Both the position numbers and the translations under genes were made by a program. Under the pieces are notes generated by a model. That model was not told the DNA's origin. It made no database searches and worked only from the letters and a program-made list of their open reading frames with translations. 7,606 nt of DNA from Acidobacteriota bacterium (lineage in GTDB: Bacteria; Acidobacteriota; Terriglobia; Terriglobales; Acidobacteriaceae). Where the stretch lies: the NCBI GenBank assembly GCA_021799945.1, contig JAJYZK010000140.1, forward strand, positions 1-7,606, written 5' to 3'. Position 1 is the first letter of the stretch; every line of letters starts with the position of its first letter. Positions 1 through 4,935 of this stretch are shown here, in pieces.

Positions 1-447
1 GAGCGCGAAGTTGGGAAAGGAGAGTCCCAGCAGGCTCACGACGCCCACCGCGCTGTCCTGCCATTTCGCCCGGCGCAGCGCGGCCGCCACGCCGCCGGGC
101 AGCGCGAGCGCGAGGGCCACCAGCAGTGCCGCCGCGGTCAGTTCCAGGGTGTAGGGATAACGGGAGAGCACCAGGTGGGCGACCGAGTCGTTCAGCCGGA
201 GCGAGCGCCCCAGATCTCCGTGCAGCACGCCGCGCCAGTAGTGGATGTACTGCGATTTCAGTGGCGCATCCAGGCCATACTGATGGCGAAGCGCCGCAAG
301 GTCGGAGGCGGTTGCGCCCTCCCCAAGCATCTGCTGCACGGGGTCTCCGGGCACCAGGTGGAGGAGCAGAAAGACGATCGAAACGATCAGCCAGAGGGCC
401 GGCAGCGTGTATAGGATTCGCTTCAGCAGCGCCCGCAGCCCGGTCAT
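1..447 (-). CDS. ABC transporter permease, OppB/DppB type (partial, 3' end off window)
   Basis: This is the first 149 residues of an inner-membrane permease of a peptide/nickel-type ABC importer, which forms half of the membrane channel together with a DppC/OppC partner. I translated it by hand from the ATG at 447. The fragment shows the family's N-terminal pattern: a short cationic start, a first membrane helix (about residues 11-30) running into LHLVPGDP, the periplasmic stretch YGLDAPLKSQYIHYWRGVL followed by HGDLGRSL, a second hydrophobic helix (about 100-122), and SFPNFAL at the window edge, where the third helix normally begins. The EAA loop that contacts the ATPase lies off the window. 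The frame has no other ATG, GTG or TTG for at least 60 bases upstream, and the chosen start gives the usual family N-terminus. The A of its ATG lies in an ATGA overlap with a short upstream ORF. The substrate (oligopeptide, dipeptide, nickel or other) cannot be told from this half. It probably begins an opp/dpp-like operon running leftwards. Confidence 0.9.
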   Translation of the reverse strand, partial: MTGLRALLKRILYTLPALWLIVSIVFLLLHLVPGDPVQQMLGEGATASDLAALRHQYGLDAPLKSQYIHYWRGVLHGDLGRSLRLNDSVAHLVLSRYPYTLELTAAALLVALALALPGGVAAALRRAKWQDSAVGVVSLLGLSFPNFAL

Positions 448-512
448 CGGGGTTGGCCTGCAAGGCCGCGATGCGGATGCGCCAGCGCTCCGCCCATGTG
501 CCCGATTGTCAT
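444..512 (-). CDS. possible 22-aa leader ORF coupled to the permease
   Basis: A short ORF begins with ATG at 512, right after a purine-rich Shine-Dalgarno stretch, and reads MTIGHMGGALAHPHRGLAGQ then PR. Its TGA stop overlaps the permease ATG in the four-base string ATGA. The permease itself has no good Shine-Dalgarno site just upstream of its ATG, so ribosomes finishing this ORF and restarting would explain how the permease is translated. The peptide is unlike any family I know. It may be a translational-coupling or leader peptide, or it may be chance in a GC-rich region. I did not see an attenuator or a run of regulatory codons, although it has three His among 22 residues. Confidence 0.35.
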   Translation of the reverse strand: MTIGHMGGALAHPHRGLAGQPR

Positions 513-522
513 CCTCCTCCCC
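513..522 (-). promoter_or_regulatory. strong Shine-Dalgarno stretch before the leader ORF
   Basis: The minus strand reads GGGGAGGAGG immediately before the ATG at 512. It is close to a perfect anti-16S match. The nearest AGGAGG core abuts the ATG, but the GGGGAGG part leaves three bases and the purine run extends a further few bases upstream (AGGAA), so some register is usable. It is about 66 bases from the permease ATG, too far to serve that gene directly. Confidence 0.45.
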
Positions 523-551
523 TTCCTGCCGTCTGCCTGCCGCTCAAGAGC

Positions 552-643
552 CGCCCCGACTGTCCGGCAACTCCATCGCTTGGCCTCCGCCGCGGCTCCT
601 GCACAGCACCTCTACCGGCGCAGCGCCCGCGGGGGTCGGGGCG
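552..643 (-). repeat. inverted repeat, 9-bp arms with a 74-nt loop
   Basis: CGCCCCGAC at 552-560 is the exact reverse complement of GTCGGGGCG at 635-643. In RNA from the minus strand this could close a long stem over a GC-rich inner region that contains a smaller GGCG/CGCC hairpin. It lies in the presumed 5' leader of the permease transcript, about 40 bases upstream of the leader ORF. In sequence this rich in G and C an arm of this length may arise by chance, and no known riboswitch consensus fits. Confidence 0.3.
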
Positions 644-868
644 AGTGAGGGCCGAACCGCCAATGCCTGGCCTCCCCAGCCGGATCCTTCGAGTATGCCA
701 CGCCCGTCGAAGGCGCCCGCATGCGGAGCAAAGCCAGCCTGAGATCCCTGGAGGAGCAGCTTGCCTGCATCCGCATTGAAACCTTCAAAAACCGTGTTGC
801 CGGGCCGGGTTACCCCCATCGCCCGCTTCGGACAGGCGCATGGAGCCGCGCCAGGCCCGTTCGAGAAG

Positions 869-1972
869 CTACGGCTGGGTGGAGGGCTGCGGGGAGGCGG
901 GTGCTTGCGGCGATGCCGGGGTGCTTCCGAATCCGGCCCCACCGCCAAAACCGGAACTGTCCCCGAAGCCATTGGGGCTCATCATGCCGGAGGGCGCACC
1001 GCCGGCCGCGCCGCCGGCGGGGCTGGCCCCGGGGATGCCGCCGGCCGCGCCGCCGGGCTGCTGGGGCGCGCCGACACCTGTCTGGCCGTTCAAACCGGCC
1101 AGATCCTGGTTCGGATCGTAAATAAACTGCCACTGGTTGTAATGGGTCTGCTTCATGAATGTCTTCAGCGATGCCTTGGTCATCGTGCTGGGCAAACCCA
1201 CTCCCACGATGGGCGCACTGCCCAGGTCGCTGCCGGAAGAGCCGAAGCCACCCTGCTGACCCGGGGCCGCCCCGCCGGCGCCCCCGGCCGGACTCGCCGC
1301 ACCCCCCGGCCCCGAGCTCGCGCCTCCTCCAATCCCGGAGGAGCCCGCAGCTCCGGAAGAGCCGAAGGAGGAGCCGGAGGCCCCGCCGCCGAAGGACGAC
1401 CCGCCAAAAGGCGAGCTTCCCGAGGAGGAACCTGCGGGAGCGGCATTGCCAAAGGAGGACCCGGAGGACGCATCGGAGGAGCCGAAGGAGGAGCCGGAGG
1501 CCCCGCCGCCGAAGGAGGAGGAACCGGTAGAGCCCGAGGCCTGCCCATTCGTGGAGCCGGCGCCCGCAGCGCCCGGGGCGCCAGGCTGCCCGTTCGCCGC
1601 CAGTGTGGGATCGCCTAAATGGATGAGCCGCCAATCGTCCTTGCCAGTGAGTGGATCCAGATAACGTTTGCGAAGAAATCGCTGGCCATTGGTGTTCAGC
1701 AACTGATCGAGGCTGGCCGGGTAGCTGTTGTATTGCCGGTAATAGACGCGAATCGCTCGCGCATACTCCATGCCCCGGTGAATCGTTTCCTCCTCCTGTT
1801 GCCGGCGCAGGGCTACGGCGATTTTGGGAGCGGCGGTGGCCAGCGTGAGCAGCACGATCACCAGCATGAAGAGCACGGCGAGCAGGACGAAGCCCTCTTG
1901 CCGCCGGTCGCTCTTCGGAGGAGCGATCGGCGCGCCGCGCGAGTTCGCCGGATTGGCCGCTGGGAATCTCAT
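869..1972 (-). CDS. pseudopilin-like protein with Gly/Ser/Ala-rich insert (T2SS/T4P)
   Basis: This 367-aa protein is probably a pseudopilin of the machine encoded upstream, inserted in the inner membrane and matured by a prepilin peptidase. A 27-residue leader ends RRQEG, followed by FVLLAVLFMLVIVLLTLATA: a class III cleavage site (after G27) and the hydrophobic N-terminal helix. Residue +5, normally Glu, is Ala32. After the helix come a charged stretch (RRQQEEETIHRGMEYARAIR) and a GspG-like core, YYRQYNSYPASLDQLL then RYLDPLTGKDDWRLI (about 77-117). Residues about 128-252 are almost only Gly, Ser, Ala, Pro and Phe, with SSFGGGASGSSFGSS at 152-166 and again at 192-206. A second ordered piece (PIVGVGLPSTMTK to QWQFIYDP, about 254-287) resumes the fold, and a Gly/Ala/Pro tail ends it. 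Pseudopilins are usually 140-300 residues, so the excess length is the low-complexity part. The start ATG overlaps the stop of the preceding gene (ATGA). It is the last gene of the operon. The pseudopilin class is inferred. Confidence 0.85.
   Translation of the reverse strand: MRFPAANPANSRGAPIAPPKSDRRQEGFVLLAVLFMLVIVLLTLATAAPKIAVALRRQQEEETIHRGMEYARAIRVYYRQYNSYPASLDQLLNTNGQRFLRKRYLDPLTGKDDWRLIHLGDPTLAANGQPGAPGAAGAGSTNGQASGSTGSSSFGGGASGSSFGSSDASSGSSFGNAAPAGSSSGSSPFGGSSFGGGASGSSFGSSGAAGSSGIGGGASSGPGGAASPAGGAGGAAPGQQGGFGSSGSDLGSAPIVGVGLPSTMTKASLKTFMKQTHYNQWQFIYDPNQDLAGLNGQTGVGAPQQPGGAAGGIPGASPAGGAAGGAPSGMMSPNGFGDSSGFGGGAGFGSTPASPQAPASPQPSTQP
999..1056 (-). repeat. 39-bp-spaced direct repeat in the pseudopilin tail
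   Basis: A 19-bp string built of CCGCCGG and CGCGCCGCCGG occurs at 999-1017 and identically at 1038-1056, 39 bp apart, which keeps the frame. It encodes the two AGGAAGG-type segments near residues 306-327 of the pseudopilin, so the C-terminal low-complexity tail also grew by in-frame duplication. Confidence 0.6.
1359..1516 (-). repeat. 120-bp-spaced direct repeat in the pseudopilin insert
   Basis: The 38 bases at 1359-1396 recur exactly at 1479-1516, 120 bp apart. The copies encode SSFGGGASGSSFGSS at residues 192-206 and 152-166. The segment between them is a looser Ser/Gly/Phe version of the same theme. The spacing is a multiple of three, so the reading frame is kept, consistent with growth by in-frame duplication. 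Long identical nucleotide copies point to fairly recent duplication or gene conversion. Confidence 0.8.
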
Positions 1973-2586
1973 TGTTGCAGGGGTAGGGTTTGCGTGTCGT
2001 GATAGGGCAGGTCTTCGATCTGGACGGAGGCGACGCCGATTTTGCCGACGCGATATCGCCGATCTACGATTTCTCCCTCCGAAGCGATGAAGATGTCGTC
2101 CCCATGGAGCAGGAAAATCTCTTTGTGCCCGGATTTCTCCGCGGCATACCCGTAGAAGCGAAGCTCGATCGGCGGAGGCGGCGGAGGCGCGGGCGGACCG
2201 CTGGCGGCGGCATTGGGGCGCGCGGAAGCGACCGGCTTGGGAATGTCGGCCGGATCGGAAAACTGGGAGAAGATATTGCGCCCGTTGCCCGTGTATTGGA
2301 GGGTCTCGGCCTGATGCATGATCTCGGGATGAAGAGTCGGGTCCAGCGACGATAGGGATCCGACCTTGACTGCGGCGGCGGCTGAGGTAGCAAAGGGCGG
2401 ACTGGGCGCAGCCGGCGAGGGGCTCTCCGGTGCGCTGGCCTGGGGCGTGACGGCCGGCTCCGGCGGAGCCGGCGAAGGACCGAAGTTCTGCCAGACAAAG
2501 CGGATGAGAAGCAGCAGCATCAAAAGGCCGAGGCCGGAGGCCAAATAGACCTTCTTCTTTTCTTCCGCTCCCAAGCGCAGCGCCAT
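1969..2586 (-). CDS. PilP/GspC-like periplasmic connector protein
   Basis: This 205-aa protein has a short basic cytoplasmic start (EEKKK), one membrane helix (about residues 13-32), a Pro/Ala-rich linker (37-70), a conserved-looking segment DPTLHPEIMHQAETLQYTG then NGRNIF (82-105), a second proline linker with six consecutive prolines (about 130-139), and a C-terminal beta-rich domain (140-193: ELRFYGYAAEKSGHKEIFLL, then HGDDIFIASEGEIVDRRYRV). The last part resembles the homology region of GspC and the beta domain of PilP, which contact the secretin from the periplasm. It has no lipobox, so unlike classical PilP it is held by a membrane helix, as GspC is. Its ATG shares one base with the PilO stop (TGATG) and its own stop overlaps the pseudopilin start (ATGA). 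The position after PilMNO fits the PilP role. The assignment rests on layout and motif shape. Confidence 0.8.
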   Translation of the reverse strand: MALRLGAEEKKKVYLASGLGLLMLLLLIRFVWQNFGPSPAPPEPAVTPQASAPESPSPAAPSPPFATSAAAAVKVGSLSSLDPTLHPEIMHQAETLQYTGNGRNIFSQFSDPADIPKPVASARPNAAASGPPAPPPPPPIELRFYGYAAEKSGHKEIFLLHGDDIFIASEGEIVDRRYRVGKIGVASVQIEDLPYHDTQTLPLQQ

Positions 2587-3200
2587 CAGCGGCCCCCCGG
2601 TTGCTGAGGAGCAGCCGCTTCGCCGCCTGAGCCGGGCGGGAGCGCGTGCTCCAGATCGCTTCCGTGCAGATACGTCGTCATGCGGAGTCGGAGGTTTACC
2701 AGTCCGCCCTGCTGCCCGGTCAGCGTGAGGCCATTGATGAGGAAGAAGGTTTTGCTTCGTTCGAGAGCGTTGATGCAGCGCATCAGGGGCGCATACTCCC
2801 CGCTCAGGCTCGCGTCGACGCGGACCATGGCCAAGTTCGGAAGCGCGGGCTCCTGAATGTAGGAAACCCGGGTCACCCGCACATTGTTCTGGTCGGCCAG
2901 ATCGTTCATTGCCGCGGAGATGATGGAGTAGGCGGCAGGGATGCGGTCGGCGTAAAAGCCGTCGGCCTGGGAGCGGGACTTGGCAACCTTTTGCGGAAGG
3001 CCGGAGAGAGGCCGCAGCTCCAGGGCCAGCGTACGGTAGCGAGCCTGCTCCTGCCCCAGTTCCTCCGGTCCCGCGTTGTCAAAGGTGCGCCAGGCGAGAA
3101 AAAGGCGGCCTGCGAGAACCAGATTGAGAACCAGCAAACAGCCGGCAAGCAGAAGATGCAGGTTGAGCAGGGTGAAGAGGTTGCGGCGGCGGAAGGTCAC
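2586..3200 (-). CDS. pilO: PilO-like inner-membrane alignment-complex protein
   Basis: This 204-aa protein has a basic start (MTFRRRN), one long membrane helix (about residues 10-36), a coiled-coil-like stretch (45-80, PEELGQEQARYRTLALELR and on), and a periplasmic ferredoxin-like domain. In the last part RVTRVSYIQEPALPNLAMVRV then YAPLMRCINALERSKTFFLI and RLRMTTYL (108-178) match the PilO/GspM pattern of a single-residue-at-a-time, beta-alpha-beta core with 'ALERSK.FFLI'. PilO pairs with PilN in the periplasm and regulates assembly. The length is normal for the family. It starts with GTG at 3200, which overlaps the PilN stop in GTGA. No other start is needed and no separate ribosome site is obvious, so it depends on coupling. 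The C-terminal 20 residues are a Gly/Pro/Gln tail. Confidence 0.85.
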   Translation of the reverse strand: MTFRRRNLFTLLNLHLLLAGCLLVLNLVLAGRLFLAWRTFDNAGPEELGQEQARYRTLALELRPLSGLPQKVAKSRSQADGFYADRIPAAYSIISAAMNDLADQNNVRVTRVSYIQEPALPNLAMVRVDASLSGEYAPLMRCINALERSKTFFLINGLTLTGQQGGLVNLRLRMTTYLHGSDLEHALPPGSGGEAAAPQQPGGR

Positions 3201-3985
3201 GGGGCGACCCCCTTGCCGGTCCTGCGATGTCCGGACCCGGTCTTTGCGCCGACCTTCGGACTGGTCTTCACGCCGGTCTTTGCTCCGGCCTTCGCGCCGG
3301 GGGAGCGAGCGGGGTGGACCGGTCTGACCGCCTTACCGCGCCGGGCGCTGGAAGCCTTGGCGGAGTGAGCGCTCCCGGCCGCTCCTCTGCCTTCGGGCAG
3401 CGGATTGTATTCGGCCAGGACATCGAAGTTGACGCCGGGCGTGCCGCTTACGGGCTGAAATCCTCGCCCGTTCTGGCTGGTTTCCGCCGTTTCGGCGGCC
3501 AGGCGCGGAAAGAGGAAACGGCGGGAGTGCTCGAGATTGCGCAGCAGCTCGACGGCCCGGTCATGCTGCCCGCTGACGCGCAGGCGGATCGTGACCTGTC
3601 CGCTGCGGGAGATGACCGGATCGATATTGAGCACCTGCACGCCGGCCGGCAGGACCTGTTCGAGGTCCATCATGACGGCGGTCCAGGAGAATGCCTTGAG
3701 CGCAAACACCTGGTTCAGATATTGCGATTGGGTCAGGACCGCGGCGTTCGCCGGCAGGCGCATCGAGGATTCGAAGGAGAGCCGCCGGGATTCGAGGGCC
3801 TGGGTGCGGTCGGCGACCGCGGCCAGCCGGGCGTGAGCGCGCGCCGCCTTCGCCGCCTCTTCGCGGAGCATCAGCCAGAGAGGCAGCGCCAGCAAGGCCA
3901 GCAGCAGGATGAGCCCGCGCAGCCGGGCATAGACCGGCCCGAGCTCTACGTAGGGGTGGGAGGCGAGATTCAGAGAGACGCGCAT
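3197..3985 (-). CDS. pilN: PilN-like alignment-complex protein with basic C-terminal tail
   Basis: This 262-aa protein begins MRVSLNLASHPYVELGP, the PilN-type cytoplasmic N-terminus (INLxxxPY) that in studied systems docks into PilM. A membrane helix follows (about residues 24-39), then a coiled-coil stretch (41-75) and a periplasmic domain (80-190) containing YLNQVFALKAFSWTAVMMDL, QVLPAGVQVLNIDPVIS and RAVELLRNLEHSRRFLFPRL, typical of PilN/Fimbrial assembly family proteins. The core is complete by about residue 195. The last 60 or so residues are an extra tail with about 14 Lys/Arg and no acidic residue, including GAKAGAKTG and PKVGAKTG. The family is usually around 180-210 residues long. 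The ATG overlaps the PilM stop (TGATG) and the stop overlaps the PilO GTG, so translation is coupled on both sides. Confidence 0.88.
   Translation of the reverse strand: MRVSLNLASHPYVELGPVYARLRGLILLLALLALPLWLMLREEAAKAARAHARLAAVADRTQALESRRLSFESSMRLPANAAVLTQSQYLNQVFALKAFSWTAVMMDLEQVLPAGVQVLNIDPVISRSGQVTIRLRVSGQHDRAVELLRNLEHSRRFLFPRLAAETAETSQNGRGFQPVSGTPGVNFDVLAEYNPLPEGRGAAGSAHSAKASSARRGKAVRPVHPARSPGAKAGAKTGVKTSPKVGAKTGSGHRRTGKGVAP
3237..3294 (-). repeat. 36-bp tandem repeat in the PilN tail
   Basis: The 22 bases at 3237-3258 (starting CCGGTCTTTGCGCCG) recur with two mismatches at 3273-3294, a period of 36 bp or 12 codons. They encode PKVGAKTG and AKAGAKTG in the basic tail of PilN. The pattern suggests the tail grew by in-frame tandem duplication. 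Confidence 0.6.
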
Positions 3986-4935
3986 CAGGAAGCGAGCGCT
4001 CCTGCAACGCCGGCGAAGATGCCCCGGGGCGCGCCCGCGCGCGACAGGGGCTCCAGGTCGCGCGCGGGGATCTCGGAATTTTCAAGCAGCGAAGCCATCT
4101 CTCCCGCTCCGCCGGGTCCGCAGCAGAATAGCTGCCGGGGCGGGGTCCCCAGAGTGTCTTCAAAGTAGGCAATGGCCACGCTTACCGATTGCCGGAACTC
4201 CCGCGCCAGCCGCTGGGCGTTTGGCTCCGGCGAGCCATCCTTCGCCGTCGTCTCCACTGTGCGGTGCAGCAGCAGTTCCTCCCGGCGGGCGATAGCGGTG
4301 GTGACGCAGTTGGCGTTGCGATTGATGAGCAGCGCGGGTTCGTCGCCGGCGATCGCGGCCAGGCAGGCCATGGTGCTGGGCAGCACGGCCCCCGGTTCGT
4401 ATCCCGCCTCGCGCACCGCGCTCTCGTATTCGGCGATCACCTCGGCCGGGGAGGCGGAGACCACGGCGCGCACCAGGCCCGCGGCGCCGGTCCCGGCGGG
4501 CAACAACTGAAAGCCGACGGCGGCATTGTCGGTATCGAAGGGAACCAGCTTGCGCAGGCGGAAGCGGAGGATCGGCAGCGCCTCGGCGGCTCGTTCGGGC
4601 AGAGCGTCGAAGTCCAGCATCATCACCCGCACGGCGGCGTCGGGAATGACCAGCGCGATCCGGTTATCGCGCAGGCGAACTTCATCCAGAGCCTGACGCA
4701 GGGCCGCGATGACCGCCGGCCGGTCGGCGAGATTGGGCGCCTTGATGTCCGGAACCAGGGATCCGGGGGGCAAGGGAGCGAAGGCGCTCACGTATCCGGC
4801 CCGCCCCTGCTCCAGCCGCGCGGCGACGACGCCCTCCGGCAGGATCTCGCAGGCCAGGCGCGGCCGGACCGCGCCGGAGGTGGGGGGCAGAATCCGCCGC
4901 GCCAATTTGGCCAGAGGCTTGGGCATGGAAGGCAT
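3985..4935 (-). CDS. pilM: PilM-like actin-fold protein (degenerate nucleotide site)
   Basis: This 316-aa cytoplasmic protein resembles PilM, which forms a ring with PilN's N-terminus and couples the ATPase to the alignment complex. Visible PilM-like parts are RPRLACEILPEGVVAARLEQ (24-43) at the place of the first phosphate loop, SAFAPLPPGSLVPDI (50-64), IALVIPDAAVRVMMLDFDALPE (93-114), LRFRLRKLVPFDTDNAAVGFQ (123-143), the second phosphate-loop region ALLINRNANCVTTAIA (201-216), a HRTVE strand, and LFCCGPGGAGEMASLLE (269-285) for the adenosine motif. The usual DIG of both phosphate loops is not present. I place the start at the ATG at 4935, whose A is shared with the ATPase stop (TGATG). A TTG one codon earlier (4938) and an ATG at 4926 are alternatives. 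It could also be called a GspL cytoplasmic-domain homologue split from its membrane part. Confidence 0.85.
   Translation of the reverse strand: MPSMPKPLAKLARRILPPTSGAVRPRLACEILPEGVVAARLEQGRAGYVSAFAPLPPGSLVPDIKAPNLADRPAVIAALRQALDEVRLRDNRIALVIPDAAVRVMMLDFDALPERAAEALPILRFRLRKLVPFDTDNAAVGFQLLPAGTGAAGLVRAVVSASPAEVIAEYESAVREAGYEPGAVLPSTMACLAAIAGDEPALLINRNANCVTTAIARREELLLHRTVETTAKDGSPEPNAQRLAREFRQSVSVAIAYFEDTLGTPPRQLFCCGPGGAGEMASLLENSEIPARDLEPLSRAGAPRGIFAGVAGALAS

Larger units (their letters stand above)
513..868. other. non-coding stretch between the secretion operon and the permease gene
   Basis: No reading frame here looks like a protein. The open frames on both strands are Arg/Pro/Ala-rich, as expected of random GC-rich DNA, and the longest (minus strand 972 to 544) runs out of the end of the pseudopilin gene in a different frame. 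The stretch must hold the end of the secretion operon's transcript and probably the promoter of the permease, but I found no convincing -35/-10 pair. A weak terminator-like element lies at about 787-812 (minus strand: a stem of about five pairs with a bulge, then TTTTT). A 9-bp perfect inverted repeat lies at 552-560 and 635-643, and a palindrome CCGCATGCGG at 718-727. Confidence 0.6.

Noticed and set aside
560..635. Lysine riboswitch suggested by AGAGGTGC on the minus strand
   Set aside because: Only this short motif matches; the other conserved blocks are missing, the element is less than half the normal size, and a peptide permease is not a typical target.
126..779. Plus-strand open frames over the permease and the intergenic region
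   Set aside because: They oppose the clear OppB/DppB-type frame on the minus strand and read as Arg/Pro/Ala-rich sequence without any domain.
787..812. Terminator-like hairpin followed by TTTTT after the pseudopilin gene
   Set aside because: The stem is only about five pairs with a bulge and the loop is long, so it is too weak to call as an intrinsic terminator, though its position after the last gene fits.
544..972. A 142-codon minus-strand frame reaching into the intergenic region
   Set aside because: It overlaps the end of the pseudopilin gene in another frame, has no ribosome site or known domain, and its composition is that of random GC-rich sequence.
761..1634. Several Arg/Pro/Gly-rich open frames on both strands over the pseudopilin insert
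   Set aside because: They are other-frame readings of a repetitive GC-rich gene; only the frame ending at 869 has a signal sequence, a pilin helix and an operon-consistent start.
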